Assembly: GCA_016946835.1 (NCBI GenBank)
Contig: JACVTC010000093.1
Span: forward strand, 107,501-171,500
DNA length: 64,000 nucleotides
Direction: 5' to 3'
DNA from: Neocallimastix lanati (nom. inval.)
Lineage: Eukaryota > Neocallimastigomycota > Neocallimastigomycetes > Neocallimastigales > Neocallimastigaceae
The translations under genes were made by a program, and so were the position numbers. The notes under the pieces are model-generated. The model was not told the origin of the DNA, ran no database searches, and was given only the letters and a program-made list of their open reading frames with translations. Every line of letters starts with the position of its first letter. Within the stretch, counting starts at the first letter, position 1. Shown in pieces: positions 24,033-39,700 of the stretch.

Positions 24033-24701
24033 TAGTTTAATAATATTATTACTTTTTTTTAAAAAAATTTAAATAAAAAAGGAAAAAAAATAAAAAAAAA
24101 AAAGCAATATTAATAATTCCTATGTTTCATTTTAACTTTTTTTTTTTTTTTTTAATATAAAATTTTATATTTAGAAATTCATAATTTACATTTTTCATTT
24201 TTTAAATTTTTTTTTTTTTTTTTTTTTTTTATTTTATTATTTTTTTTATTATTTTTTTTTTATTCTATTATTTTTATTTAATGTTATATTTATTATATTT
24301 ATTTATATATTTATATTCAATGATTAATTAATATTAATAATATTTTATATTTTATTTCAATTTAAAATTTTATTTATTATTAATTATTAAAACATTTTTT
24401 TTTTAAATAATTTATAAATTAATTAAAATACTTTTTTATTTTTATTTATTTATTATTTATAAATTATTTTATTTATTTCTATTTATTTATTTATTTATTT
24501 TGTTTAAACATATATTATTATTAAAATAAAAAAAAAAATTACTTTCAATAGTTTTATAAAATAGTTATTTTTTTCAATAATATGTAATATATATTTAACT
24601 CTTTTTATATATATATATATTTAACTTTTTATAAAAAAAAATTTATTTTTTTTTTCATATAAATGTATTCATACATAATAGTTTTATAAAAATACTTATT
24701 T
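23774..24701. other. AT-rich DNA, 3' flank of the 949-aa gene
   Basis: It contains a 50-A tract at 23,774-23,825, the segment 23,937-24,055 that is inverted relative to 8505-8630, and AT-rich DNA collinear with 9000-9370. No gene is seen. The last 200 bp form the presumed 3' UTR of the gene on the minus strand. Confidence 0.6.
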
Positions 24702-27551
24702 TTAAACAGTAGAAGTAGCAGTTGGAGTCTTCTTGGTGGTGGTCTTTGGTTCTTTATCTTCTGGATAGATAATGGTGATCGTATTACCCTCGTAATCTTC
24801 ATAAATTTCGGCTCCATCATCTCTGTAGGTAATGAAAGCAACTTCACCTTCCTTATAATCTAAGGTAAATACGCCATCATCTAAATGGTCTGGATCACTG
24901 GCACATGCGGATGAACAACGAAGAGCATAGAATAAATTCTTTCTACAGTCGACACAGTCCACACATTCCATACAAACACGCTCTCTATAATCTTCTGGTA
25001 AACAGTAACCACCAAATTCCTTTTGGCAACCAATACCACAGGCTTTATTATTGAAAGCACATTTACCATCACTGCCACAACATTCATTACCAGGACAAAC
25101 CTTGTTACCATGCTTTGGACCACAAGTACCATCGGTACTAATTGGATTAGTTTCAACAGCAGAAGAAGTTGAAGTTAAAGTTGAGGCTACTGTAGCAGTA
25201 GCAGTTGGAGTCTTCTTGGTGGTGGTCATTGGTTCTTTATCTTCTGGATAGATAATGGTGATCGTATTACCCTTGTAATCTTCATAAATTTCGGCTCCAT
25301 CTTCTCTGTAGGTAATGAAAGCAACTTCACCTTCCTTATAATCTAAGGTAAAAACGCCATCATCTAAATGGTCTGGATCACTGGCACATGCGGATGAACA
25401 ACGAAGAGCATAGAATAAATTCTTTCTACAGTCGACACAGTCCACACATTCCATACAAACACGCTCTCTATAATCTTCTGGTAAACAGTAACCACCAAAT
25501 TCCTTTTGGCAACCAACACCACAGGCTTTATTACTGAAAGCACATTTACCGTCGCTGCCACAACATTCATTACCAGGACAAACCTTATTACCATGCTTTG
25601 GACCACAAGTACCATCTGTGCTAATTGGATTAGTTTCAACACTGACTTCGGTACTAGTAATTTTTTCAGTAGTAGTAGTAGTAGTAGTACCTTCCTTATT
25701 TTGTGTTTCTTGATCATCATCGTATAAATGGTCTGGATCACTGGCACAAGTGGATGGACAACGAAGAGCATCGAATAAACTCTCTCTACAGTCAACACAG
25801 TCTACACATTCTTCACAAAGATATTCTTCAAAATCTTCTGGTAAACAGTAGCCACCAAATTCCTTTTGGCAACCAACACCACAGGCATCTTCATTGAAAG
25901 CACATTTACCGTCGCTGCCACAACATTCATTTCCAGGACAAACTTTATTACCATGCTTTGGACCACAAGTACCATCTGTGCTAATTGGATTAGTTTCAAC
26001 ACTGACTTCGGTACTAGTAATTTTTTCAGTAGTAGTAGTAGTAGTAGTAGTACCTTCCTTATTTTGTGTTTCTTGATCATCATCGTATAAATGGTCTGGA
26101 TCACTGGCACAAGTGGATGGACAACGAAGAGCATCGAATAAACTCTCTCTACAGTCAACACAGTCTACACATTCTTCACAAAGATATTCTTCAAAATCTT
26201 CTGGTAAACAGTAACCACCAAATTCCTTTTGGCAACCAACACCACAGGCATCTTCATTGAAAGCACATTTACCGTCGCTGCCACAACATTCATTTCCAGG
26301 ACAAACTTTATTACCATGCTTTGGACCACAAGTACCATCTATGCTAATTGGATTAGTTTCAACACTGATTTTGGTACTAGTTATTTTTTCAGTAGTAGTA
26401 GTAGTGGTAGTAGTAGATTTAGTGGTAGTAGTGGTCTTCTTAGTAGATGATTTGGTAGTCTTAGATTTAGTAGTCTTCTTAGTAGAAGATTTAGCCTTCT
26501 TAGTAGTAGAAGATTTAGTAGTTTTACTGGAGGTGGTAGTAGTTGTGGTCTTCTTAGCCGTTGTTTTAGTTTTAGAGGTTTCAGCAATTTGGTCACATTT
26601 ACCAAATTCGGATTGGCAACCTTTACCACAGTAAGCTTTTGAAGTACCACAGTAACCATATTGACTACAGCATTTGTTATTTGGACAAATTTTGTTTCCA
26701 TTCTTTGGACCACATTTACCATTTTTGCTAATTAAGGAGGTTTCTCTTGAAATATTACTAGTTTTAGTTTTAGTAGTAATTGGTTTAGTTGTAGTTTTTT
26801 TAGTGGTAATTGGTTTAGTTGTGGATTTTTTAGTAGTAATTGGTTTAGTAGTGGTTTTTTTAGTTGAAGTCTTTTTAGTTGAAGTCTTCTTGCTTGTAGT
26901 CTTCTTGCTTGTAGTCTTCTTGATGGAAGTCTTCTTGGTGGAAGTCTTCTTACTTGTAGTCTTCTTGGTTGAAGATTTTTTAGTATCCTTACAAACACCA
27001 AATTCGCTTTGACATCCTGACTTACAGTAAGCATCTGTTTCACCACAGTATCCCTTTTTACTACAACATTTGCCTTTTGGACAGATTTTGTTTCCATTTT
27101 TTGGACCACATTTACCATTAGTACTAATATTACTTTCCTTAGAATTAATAGTTTTAGTTTTTTGAGTGGTAGTTGTCTTTTTATTTTTCTTAGAAGTTAT
27201 TTTTTTACTTTTACTTGTTGTCGTAATTTTTTTACTTTTACTTGTTGTAGTAATTTTTTTACTACTTTTTTTAGTAGATGATTTTTTACTGCTAGTAGTT
27301 CTTTTCTTACTACTTTTTTTTGTTGTGGTGGTGGTTTTACTCTTTTTTTTAGCTTCAACTTTATTGCATTCACCAAATTTACTTTGACAACCTACCCCAC
27401 AGTAGTCCACAGATTTACCACAGTAACCATATTTTGAACAGCAATAACCTTTTGGACATGATAAACCGTTTTCTTTACCACATCTTTTGGCTAATGTTAA
27501 ATCAAAATTGAATAATGAAAGAACTACAATACCAAATTTAACGAACTTCAT
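24702..27551 (-). CDS. Secreted chitin-binding protein with seven CBM18 domains (949 aa)
   Basis: Residues 1-21 form the same secretion signal as in the 499-aa paralogue, and the first 400 residues differ at only a few positions. CBM18 modules lie at about 22-63, 146-188, 279-319, 407-448, 527-568, 647-688 and 806-847. The last four share the pattern [20 protein letters not shown]. Each is followed by a six-Cys tail (CVDCVDCR) and DPDHL. The final two also carry a 45-residue acidic segment ([26 protein letters not shown]). Linkers are Thr/Lys-rich and probably O-glycosylated. The reading ends inside a Thr-rich linker, suggesting an array cut short. Chitin binding is family knowledge; function at the cell wall is inferred. 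It grew from the smaller gene by tandem copying of a roughly 360-480-bp module. Confidence 0.92.
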   Translation of the reverse strand: MKFVKFGIVVLSLFNFDLTLAKRCGKENGLSCPKGYCCSKYGYCGKSVDYCGVGCQSKFGECNKVEAKKKSKTTTTTKKSSKKRTTSSKKSSTKKSSKKITTTSKSKKITTTSKSKKITSKKNKKTTTTQKTKTINSKESNISTNGKCGPKNGNKICPKGKCCSKKGYCGETDAYCKSGCQSEFGVCKDTKKSSTKKTTSKKTSTKKTSIKKTTSKKTTSKKTSTKKTSTKKTTTKPITTKKSTTKPITTKKTTTKPITTKTKTSNISRETSLISKNGKCGPKNGNKICPNNKCCSQYGYCGTSKAYCGKGCQSEFGKCDQIAETSKTKTTAKKTTTTTTSSKTTKSSTTKKAKSSTKKTTKSKTTKSSTKKTTTTTKSTTTTTTTTEKITSTKISVETNPISIDGTCGPKHGNKVCPGNECCGSDGKCAFNEDACGVGCQKEFGGYCLPEDFEEYLCEECVDCVDCRESLFDALRCPSTCASDPDHLYDDDQETQNKEGTTTTTTTTEKITSTEVSVETNPISTDGTCGPKHGNKVCPGNECCGSDGKCAFNEDACGVGCQKEFGGYCLPEDFEEYLCEECVDCVDCRESLFDALRCPSTCASDPDHLYDDDQETQNKEGTTTTTTTEKITSTEVSVETNPISTDGTCGPKHGNKVCPGNECCGSDGKCAFSNKACGVGCQKEFGGYCLPEDYRERVCMECVDCVDCRKNLFYALRCSSACASDPDHLDDGVFTLDYKEGEVAFITYREDGAEIYEDYKGNTITIIYPEDKEPMTTTKKTPTATATVASTLTSTSSAVETNPISTDGTCGPKHGNKVCPGNECCGSDGKCAFNNKACGIGCQKEFGGYCLPEDYRERVCMECVDCVDCRKNLFYALRCSSACASDPDHLDDGVFTLDYKEGEVAFITYRDDGAEIYEDYEGNTITIIYPEDKEPKTTTKKTPTATSTV

Positions 27552-27997
27552 TATTATTTTTTTTTTTTTGGTATTCTATTATTTTTTTTATTATTAATTT
27601 TATGTATATATATTTAAATTAAAAGGTGTTGAGACCACGTAATAAGTATAAATTATTATTAGTTTATATATTGTATATTTTTCTTAATGATAATATTAAT
27701 AAAAATAATATTAATATTTGATAATAATAATAATATAATATAATAATAATATTTAATATTCAATAAATTATATTTAATAATTTATTAAATATTAAATATT
27801 TTGTAATAAAAAACAAATAGAGAATTAAATAAAATAAAAGTAAATAAAAAAAAAAAAAAGAGAGAAAAATTTTATTTTATATAATAAAAAAAAATATATA
27901 TATATTTATTATATATTATATATAATAAATATATTATAATATATAATAATATATATTTTTAAATCTTTTCCAACCCATCATAAAAAATTAAAAAAAT

Positions 27998-28080
<83 letters not shown>

Positions 28081-29076
28081 TAAAAATCTAGATTTCATCC
28101 AAAATAAAAAAAAAAAAAAAAATAAATAAATAATACCATTTAAACTTTTAAAGTTTTAAATTAAAAGAAAAAAAAGAATTAAAAAAAAAATTAAAAAAAA
28201 TTAAAAAAATTTATTTTCAAATGTTGTGTAACCGTTGACACAATCACTAAAAACTTTCAATGGAAAGTCAATATTCTTCATTTTATTTTCATTATTTATT
28301 TCTTATTATTTAATAAATATTACTTATTTATTACTTATTTATTAATTATTACTTATTTATTACTTATTTTCTTATTTATTACTTATTTAATATTTCTTAT
28401 TTACTTATTTCATTAGAGAATCTTAATTTTAAATAATAAAAAAAATATATATATATTTATATATTAATAAATTTATATTTATATTTATATATATATATTA
28501 ATATATATATGTATAAAAAATAATAAAAAAATTAAATTCAAATATTAATAAATAAATAAATAAATATATAAATAATGAAATAATAAATTTTATTTTCGTA
28601 TGAAATGATCATGTGCTAAGTTTGATTTAAATTATTGAATTTCTTTTTTTTTTTATTATTATTATTTATTAATTTATTAAATTTAAAGTATCTATATATT
28701 ATAATATAGTGATATTATTTATTATTTAAATATATTATTCTAATTATTAGAATTATTAAATATGATTAATTTTATCAAGTATTATTATAATTAATTATTA
28801 TTTATTATAATTATTATTTATTATAATTAAATATTTATTTATTATAATTATAAATTATAATTTATTATAATTTATTATCTAAAAATATAAAAAAAGTTGA
28901 CAGAATGAAATTCTAGAGTTTTAAAAATTTGTAAAAATGAAATTAAATAAAAGTAAATTTAAAATAAAATAAAATATTAAATATAAATTAAAAAAAAAAA
29001 ATTTGTGGATTTGATTTAATTCTTATATTAAAAAAAATTGTGGAAATTGTTGAAGTGTAAAAAATTTTAAATAATA

Positions 29077-29113
<37 letters not shown>

Positions 29114-32100
29114 TTTCCTTTTTTTTTTTTTTTTTTTTATCTTTAACCTTGAATTTATTTTATTTTTTTTTTTAAAAAATAAAGTTTAATAATAAAAATT
29201 TTAAATATTATTAAATTAATAAAATAAATTCAATCTTAAATTTGGAAAAACGGAATGATCATTTCATTATTTAAAAAATAAAAAATAAAATAAAATTAAT
29301 TAATAAACTTTTTTATATATATATTTATTATTTATTATTTAATATTCAATTATTTATTATTTAATTATTTATTTTTTATTTTATTATTTATTATTTAATT
29401 ATTCAATTATTTATTATTTATTATTTATTATTTATTAATAAATACTCTTATTATTTATTATTTATTATTCAATTATTTATTATTTATTATTTAATTATTT
29501 AATTGTTTATTATTCAATTATTTAATTATTTATTATTTAATTATTTAATTATTTAATTATTTATTATTTAATTATTTATTATTTATTATTTAATTATTTA
29601 TTATTCAATTATTTATTATTCATTTATTCATTATTTATTATTTAATTATTTAATTATTTATTATTTATTATTTATTATTCAATTATTTATTATTTACCAT
29701 TTAATTAATTATAATTATTTATTAATGAATACTCTTTTTATTATTTATTATTTAATATTTATTATTTATTATTTAATTATTTAATTGTTTATTATTCAAT
29801 TATTTATTTTGAATTGTTTTGAAATGGATACTCTTTATATACAGAGTGCTGTATAATTTTCATTTAATGAATTAAAAAATTATTTAGGATAAAATTAAAA
29901 AAAAAAAAATTTGTTTTAAAATAACTTTATTTTATTTAATTTTTGTTGTTGTTGTTGATGAGATGTGGTATTTAATATTTATAGTTAACTATTTATTGTT
30001 TAGTACTTTAGTAATGAGTATTTTTACATTCATTATTTATAATAGTATTAGTTGTGTTGTTACTGCATACACTATTGAAGTACATTCATGGTAAATTTTA
30101 TTAAAATAAAATAAAATAAAATAAAATAAACCTTTTATTCTATTGATTGTAAACTTTTTTTTTTTATAATTTTTAGTGATTCTTTTATTTCTATATTTAA
30201 TAAAATAAAAAATTTAATAATTTTTAATTTTTTATTAATTCATTTTCTCAAATAATTAAATAAATAATTGAATAAATAATTGAATAAATAAATAATAAAT
30301 AATAAAATGTATATTTAATAATATTTAAAATTATTGAATATATCTATATTAATATATATATTTTATTTATTTATTTATTTATTTATTTAAATTTTATCCA
30401 ATTTTCTTCTTTCTCTTAAATAGAAAGAAACTTAACAAAATCATTTAAAAATTGAAAAAAAAAAAAAAAAAATAAATAAAAATAAAAATAAATAAAAATA
30501 AAAATAAATAAAAATAAAAAATAAAAATTAAATAAATTTTAATTAATAAAAAAAAAAAAAAAATTAATTTAATCATTTTGTGTTTTATTTATTTTAAATT
30601 AATTTAATTTAATTTAATTTAATAAATTTTCTATTTACTATTTATTTCACATAAATTGGCATCAATTTAAATTTTAATTTTTAAATTTTAAATTTTAAAT
30701 TATTTTAAAACATTATTTATTATTATTTATTATTATTAATATTATATATTAATTGATTATTTATTATTATTATTATTAATACTAATTGATTATATTTATT
30801 ATTTATTAATTGAATATTATTCAATTATTAATTGATTATTATTATTTATTATCTATTAATTGAATATTTTAGCCTGTGGGAGTAATTTTTTTTTTTCAGT
30901 TAATTTATTTAATTAATAATTAATAATAATTAATAATAATAATAATAAAAATTTTATTCTCTTTCAATTTACCGTTTTTTTTTTCTTTTTTCTTTTTTTC
31001 TTCTTCTTTTTTCTTTTTTTCTCTTTTTCATTTAAATAACAAATCAATGGATGGATGAATGGATGGATATGATATTAAAATAGAATTCAATTTTTTTTTA
31101 TAATTATTTTTTTTTTAAATATCATTGATTTATACTGAGAGTAGACTACAACTTAACAACACTTTTACTAGTGATTGATTTCAAATGCTTGATTTTCTTT
31201 TCAAATGAAATTTATTGATTTATATCTTAACTTTTTTAAAAAATATATATTTATATATTTATATATTTATATATTTATATTTATATTTATATTTATATTT
31301 ATATTTATATTTATACTTATATTTATATTTATATTTATATTTATATATTAATCATTTTATTTTAATTCTTTTTCTATTTTTTTTTTTTTTTTATTTTTAA
31401 TAGCTTTTCATATATTGGTTTACATTTTATTATGTAGATGGTAACAGAATAATTAAATTAAAAAAAGGAGTTAATTAAAAAATAAAACAGGTCATGATTC
31501 AAAATCTTGTACTTTTCATTTATTTTATTATTTAATTATTTAATTATTATTATTCAATTATATATTATATATATTATTTATTATTTATTATTTATTACTT
31601 ATTAATAAATACTTTTTTTATTATTTATTTATTATTACTATTGTTATTATTATTATTTATTATTTATTATTTATTACTTATTACTTATTAATAAATACTT
31701 TTTTTTATTATTTATTTATTATTACTATTGTTATTGTTATTATTGATTATTGATTATTGATTATTGATTATTGATTATCTGTAATTTATTATTTATTATT
31801 TATTTAAGTTGAGAGGATTTTTGTGTTAATTGAAAGAGAAAACTATTAATAATTATTAACGGTATGAATAGGAAGTAAAATTTAACAATATTTACAATAG
31901 TTATGTGTTTTATATAGAATGAAATAGATTTCAAAACAATCCATAATTAATAATATTTTCTGATATTGTATTAATAATAAAAAAATAAAAAATAAAAATA
32001 TATATAATAAAAATAAAAATAAAATTAAATTTTTTAAAATATATATTTTAATTATTTTTTATTTTTTATTTTTTTATTATATATATTTTTATTTTTTTCA

Positions 32101-32345
32101 TTATTAACTCAAATAAATATTCAAAAAATATTATTAATTATATATAAAATAAATATATATATATATACATAATTCTTTTTTTCTTTTTTCTTTTTTTTTT
32201 CTTATTTCTACTAATAATATTTTTATCTTATTATCATTGATTTCATGAACTCTAATGGTAGATTTATTATAATAATTGATTAGATATTGGTTAAATTTAA
32301 ATATTAATATTATTATTAATGAAAAATTATCTTTTATATTTATTT

Positions 32346-32376
<31 letters not shown>

Positions 32377-32810
32377 GAAAAATCACCTTTTTTTTTTCAT
32401 TTGTTTGTATATGAAAGCACGAAGGGAAAAAAAATAAACAACTACACAAAAAAATAATAAATAACAAATAAAAATAAAATAAAATTAATAGTAGAATATT
32501 AAAAATAAAGTACAGATTGAATAAAATAAAATAATAATAAAAATAATAAAATAATAATAATAAAATAAAAATAATAATAAAAATGAAAATAGTATAAATA
32601 ATAATAAAAATAGTACTTATAATAATTAAAAAGAATATTAATAAAAATAAAAAAATAAAAAATAATATTTTTTTTTATTTTTTTATTATTAATTATAAGT
32701 AAAAATAAACTATTTATGAGATAAATAAGAATATTCAACTTCATAAAAGATTATTTCTTATAAATATTAAATAATAAATAATAAATAATAAAACGAATAT
32801 TTATTAATAA
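27552..32810. other. AT-rich upstream DNA of the 949-aa gene, no other gene
   Basis: The leader next to the ATG repeats that of the paralogue. Notable contents are an AAAAATA array at 27,985-28,085, heptamer TTATTTA repeats at 29,320-29,790 and 31,570-31,800, conserved islands at 29,810-30,110 and 31,045-31,220, and a TTTATA hexamer array at 31,248-31,345. No coding sequence or structural RNA was recognised. Confidence 0.6.
31248..31345. repeat. (TTTATA)n hexamer array
   Basis: Consecutive TTTATA units cover nearly 100 bp. Copy A has only a few units at 14,725-14,745, so the expansion followed the duplication. Confidence 0.85.
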
Positions 32811-32928
32811 ACAATAATTAATAATAAATAGTAATAATAATAATAATAATAAATAATATGAAATGGAAAAAATATATGGAATTTTAATTGTTAGTTTTTA
32901 ATTTTTTTTTTTTTTTTATTAAATGTAA

Positions 32929-32959
<31 letters not shown>

Positions 32960-34080
32960 GTAGTTTTGAAAATTTAGTCGTAGACTGGTGTAGCATCAAT
33001 AAATATTAAAAAAGATGTAACTCAAATTATTTTTATGTAACACAAATTTTTTTTTTGTTTTTTTTTATTTCCGATGTGTAGCTATAGTTGGTTTATGTGT
33101 AACTATCGTTGGTTTCAGCCCTTCTCCCCTCAAGGGCCAGTAAGGAATATATAAGGAATATTGAGTTAGTGAACACATGGATACACCACATGGATACACC
33201 AAGGATATGTGTTGTATTTCAGAATATTACCTTTCGGAACGTGGCTTTATATGAAATATGGCATACTTAAATAAACCAGTGTATATAAGAGTGGCTTGAA
33301 ATTCTTAATATATAAATATTTAATATCTATAATATATAATAAAATAATAGTTTATAATATTTAATTTTTTTTTTTTTTTTCTTAAATTCTTAAATATTTA
33401 TTTTTTTTTTTTTAAATATTTATTTTTTTTTTTAAATATTTATTTTTTTTATTTTTTTTTCTGTTAAAATAATAAAGTATATAATAATATTTAATTTTAA
33501 ATATATAATTTAATATTTTTTTTTTGTTAAAATAATAATAAAATATTTAATAATATTTAATTTTTAAGATATATGTTAATACTTTTTTGTTAAAATAATT
33601 ATAAACTAATATTTAATATATTATTTAATTTTAAAAATATTCAATTGTATTTATATTTCTTAGTTACAATAATTTATTCTTTTGGCTTTATTTGTTTCAC
33701 TTTTTTTTCAATTTTTTGATTTTTATCTATTTTTTACGAGTTAAAAATAAAATCTATTTAATTTTTTATTATTATTATTATTATTTATTTTATTTAGTGT
33801 TTAGTTATTTATTCTAATTCATTTTTTTTTCTTTTTTTTTTTTTTTTTTTTTTTTTTATTTGAAGTAACCATTATAAATATAAAAGTCTTTATGAGAAAT
33901 TTTTTTTGGTGTTAAAATTTTAAAAAAAAAAAAAAATTAATCCATTTATATTTATTAATTTATTTATTTCAAAATATTTCATTTATTTATTTATTTATTT
34001 ATTTATATATTTATTTACAATGATTTACAATTTTTTTTTTTTAAAAAAAAAATAAAAAATAAAAAATAAAAAAAAAATTA
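32811..34080. other. AT-rich DNA with a less AT-rich patch at 33,050-33,300
   Basis: No gene. The patch contains two tandem near-copies of GTAACTATCGTTGGTTT (33,078-33,117). It also has a tandem pair of ACATGGATACACC (33,174-33,200). The rest is T-rich. Confidence 0.5.
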
Positions 34081-34980
<900 letters not shown>

Positions 34981-36710
34981 AAAAAAAAAAAAAAAAAAAT
35001 TATTTTCAGTATAGGACCTATAAAAATTTAAAAAAAGGGAATATTTTTTTTACAAAGAAAAAAGTTAACAAATATATATTGAGTATGATTATATCTGAAA
35101 AGAAGAAGACTAGAATTCCAAAATACTAATGCCATCGACCTATTTCTACTATAATAAAATCTTCTCCATGATACATTTCAAATAAATGATAAAATAAAAA
35201 AAAAATTTTTAAAAAAAAGTAATTAATAAATAATAAATAATAAGTAATTAATAATAAATGATAAATAATATATTTAATTTGCAAAAAAAAAAAAAAAAAT
35301 ATTTATATAGAGAAATTAGAATATATTAGTATAGATATGATATGTAAATAATATATTTTTTTTTTCTATATTTTAATTAGTAAAAATATTATTTTTTTTT
35401 ACAGTAATAATAATTTTGATAAAAGATTGTATAATTATATATATATAATGACTTTTATAATATTATATATAATAATATTGATAATAATTGAAATATTATA
35501 TTTCAAATAATAATTAATATTATTAAAGATAATAATTAAAAGATTGTAGATCAAATTATGACAACAATAATGATAATAAATAATAAATCATTAAATAATA
35601 AATTAATTAATGAAAAATGATCAATTAGCGTTCACACACACACACACAATAAAGAAAAAAAAAAAATTAAAAATTTTTTTAAAAAAAAAAAAAAAGAATT
35701 TATTTTCTTTATATTATTCAAAAACATTTAATTAATTATATTTTATTATTTTATAATTATTAATATAAATATTAAAATTAAACAAAGAAATTTTTTTTTA
35801 CTATCATTATTAATTAAAAATAAAAATAAAAAGTTTTAAGAATAAAAATAAAAATAAAAAAAAATAAAAAAAAAATAAAAAATAAAAAATAAAAAAAAAA
35901 ATAAAAAGTAAAAAATAAAAAAAAATAAAAAGTAAAAATAAAAAAATAAAAAAAAATAAAAATAAAAATAAAAAATAAAAAATAAAAATAAAAATAAAAA
36001 ATAAAAATAAAAATAAAAAATAAAAATAAAAATAAAAAGTTTTATAATAAAAAATAAAAAATAAAAAATAAAAAATAAAAAATAAAAATAAAATAAAATC
36101 AAATAACATAAAAAATAAAAATATATAATTTTTATTTTTAGGTATTAATAAAAAAAAATAATAATAAATATATTTAATATTATAATTTTTATATTAAATT
36201 TTTATTTGTTTTAATTATTTTGATATGTATATATATAGAGTATATATAATTTCATAAATATATTTAATAAATAAATTTAAATTATTTTTACATATAAATA
36301 CATTATGTCGTTTTTTTTTTTTTTTTTTTTTTTTTTTATTTTTTTTTTTAATATGTTGCTTTTCATTTATTACTATTACAATTACTTTATTTTTCTTTAT
36401 TTTTTTTTTTTTTTTTTTTTTTAATATATTGTTAAATATTAATGATTAAATTTAAATTAATCATTTTTTAATTTATATTAATAATAATTTCTATTCAAAT
36501 TGATATTTTATTTTATTTTTTTATTTTATTTTTTTTTTTTTTTAATATTATATTTTATTATTATTATTTTATTGGTGGTATTATATTGATGCTTTATAAA
36601 TTAATTCTTTTTCATAAATATTTTTAATTATTAATTGAATTAAAAGTTATTATTTAATTCAATCATATTTTATTTTTTATTTTTTTTATTTTATTTTATT
36701 TTTTTTTTTT
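34981..36710. other. AT-rich DNA, 3' flank of the repeat-protein gene
   Basis: No gene. A-rich arrays of AAAAATA type cover 35,815-36,120, and several T tracts over 20 bp long precede the stop codon of the next gene. A CACACA run lies near 35,634. Confidence 0.6.
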
Positions 36711-39700
36711 TTAAAGACATTGAGAATACCATGGATTATATTCATGACAGTCACCAGATTGACAGCATGTTGGTCCTTTATATCCTATGCCTCCACATTG
36801 TCCCCATTTGGGTGCACAATGTTTCATATCCATAGCTTCAGTGGCAATTTCTTTTTCAGTCGTGGTCACGGTAACTGAATCTTTATTAAGTGAAGTTGTA
36901 GTAGGTGTAGTAATGGTGGTGGTCGTGAACCTTGGGTTCCATATATCGTCACAAATTTCAGAAAGTTGTCTACATTTAGCTTGAATCATCATGGAATTAC
37001 TTGCCATACATTCATGTTGAATTTCAGGAGTACATTCATTAATTAGCTTATCAAAACATTCATCATCACTTTCATCACTACTTTCATCACAGAGAATAAT
37101 ATCATCAAAGGCACTTCCTTCATATGGTTTATGTGAAGTTGGCTTGGTGCTTGTTGTTGTAGTTGTAGTTGTGGTAGTGGTAGTGGTAGTTGTCTTTGGA
37201 TACCAGATATCTTCACAAACATCTGAAAGTTGTCTACATTTAGCTTGAATAACAATGGAATTACTTGCCATACATTCATATTGAATTTCTGGAGTACATT
37301 CATTAATTAATTCAGTAAAGCATTCCTCATCATCTTCATCACAAGGAGTGACATCATCAAAAGCACTTCCTTCGTATGGTTTATGTGAAGTTGGCTTGGT
37401 GGTTGTGGTTGTGGTTGTTGCTTTTGGATACCAAATATGTTCACAAACATCTGAAAGTTGTCTACATTTAGCTTGAATGACAATGGAGTTACTTGCCATA
37501 CATTCATATTGAATTTCTGGAGTACATTCATTAATTAATTCAGTAAAGCATTCCTCATCACCTTCCTCACAAGGAGTGACATCATCAAAGGCACTTCCTT
37601 CATATGGTTTATGTGAAGTTGGCTTGGTGCTTGTTGTTGTAGTTGTAGTTGTGGTAGTGGTAGTTGTCTTTGGATACCAGATATCTTCACAAACATCAGA
37701 AAGTTGTCTACATTTAGCTTGAATGACAATGGAATTACTTGCCATACATTCATATTGAATTTCTGGAGTACATTCATTAATTAATTTACCAAAGCATTCC
37801 TCATCACCTTCATCACAAGGAGTGACATCATCAAAAGCACTTCCTTCATATGGTTTATGTGAAGTTGGCTTGGTGCTTGTTGTTGTAGTTGTAGTTGTGG
37901 TAGTGGTAGTTGTCTTTGGATACCAGATATCTTCACAAACATCAGAAAGTTGTCTACATTTAGCTTGAATGACAATGGAATTACTTGCCATACATTCATA
38001 TTGAATTTCTGGAGTACATTCATTAATTAATTCAGTAAAGCATTCCTCATCACCTTCCTCACAAGGAGTGACATCATTAAAGGCACTTCCTTCATATGGT
38101 TTATGTGAAGTTGGCTTAGTAGTTGTAGTTGTAGTGGTGGTTGTATTTGTGGTTGTTGATTTTGGATACCAGATATCTTCACAAACATCTGAAAGTTGTC
38201 TACATTTAGCTTGAATGACAATAGAATTACTTGCCATACATTCATATTGAATTTCCGGAGTACATTCATTAATTAATTCAGTAAAGCATTCCTCATCACC
38301 TTCATCACAAGGAGTGACATCATCAAAAGCACTTCCTTCATATGGTTTATGTGAAGTTGGCTTGGTGCTTGTTGTTGTAGTTGTAGTTGTGGTAGTGGTA
38401 GTTGTCTTTGGATACCAGATATCTTCACAAACATCAGAAAGTTGTCTACATTTAGCTTGAATGACAATGGAATTACTTGCCATACATTCATATTGAATTT
38501 CTGGAGTACATTCATTAATTAATTCAGTAAAGCATTCCTCATCACCTTCCTCACAAGGAGTGACATCATCAAAGGCACTTCCTTCATATGGTTTATGTGA
38601 AGTTGGCTTAGTAGTTGTAGTTGTAGTGGTGGTTGTGTTTGTGGTTGTTGATTTTGGATACCAGATATCTTCACAAACATCAGAAAGTTGTCTACATTTA
38701 GCTTGAATGACAATAGAATTACTTGTCATACATTCATATTGAATTTCCGGAGTACATTCATTAATTAATTCAGTAAAGCATTCCTCATCACCTTCATCAC
38801 AAGGAGTAACATCATCAAAAGCACTTCCTTCATATGGTTTATGTGAAGTTGGCTTAGTAGTTGTAGTTGTAGTGGTGGTTGTGTTTGTGGTTGTTGATTT
38901 TGGATACCAGATATCTTCACAAACATCAGAAAGTTGTCTACATTTAGCTTGAATGACAATAGAATTACTTGTCATACATTCATATTGAATTTCCGGAGTA
39001 CATTCATTAATTAATTCAGTAAAGCATTCCTCATCACCTTCCTCACAAGGAGTGACATCATCAAAGGCACTTCCTTCATATGGTTTATGTGAAGTTGGCT
39101 TGGTACTTGTAGTTGTTGTTGTGGTAGTTGTTGTAGTTGTAGTTGTTGATTTTGGATACCAGATATCTTCACAAACATCAGAAAGTTGTCTACACTTTGC
39201 CTGAATGACAATGGAATTACTTGCCATACATTCATATTGAATTTCTGGAGTACATTCATTAATTAATTCAGTAAAGCATTCCTCATCACCTTCCTCACAA
39301 GGAGTAACATCATCAAAGGCACTTCCTTCATATGGTTTATGTGAAGTTGGCTTAGTAGTTGTAGTTGTTGTAGTAGTGGTTGTGTTTGTGATTGTTGATT
39401 TTGGATACCAGATATCTTCACATACATCTGAAAGTTGTCCACATTTAGCTTGAATGACAATGGAATTACTTGCCATACATTCATATTGAATTTCTGGAGT
39501 ACATTCATTTATCAATCTTTTAAAGCATTCCTCATCACCTTCCTCACAAGGAGTGACATCATCAAAGGCACTTCCTTCATATGGTTTATGTGAAGTTGGC
39601 TTGGTGCTTGTTGTTGTAGTTGTAGTTGTGGTAGTGGTAGTTGTCTTTGGATACCAGATATCTTCACAAACATCTGAAAGTTGTCTACATTTAGCTTGAA

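Larger units (their letters stand above)
24060..32810. repeat. Segmental duplication, copy B
   Basis: This block is collinear and directly oriented with 9000-16,950. It carries the larger CBM18 paralogue and lacks the 570-bp block found at 11,607-12,175. Coding and non-repetitive parts are nearly identical to copy A, so the duplication is recent. Arrays of AT repeats differ in length. Confidence 0.88.

Noticed and set aside
2060-32810. A larger duplication including the LINE fragments (2060 with 18,850; 6750 with 23,540)
   Set aside because: The order is collinear, but the LINE copy at 22,360-23,755 has its own target duplication and spacing differs by over 1 kb, so independent insertions explain the matches better.
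35810-36109. Phe/Leu-rich membrane-like proteins
   Set aside because: They are translations of AAAAATA arrays; composition alone produces the hydrophobicity.
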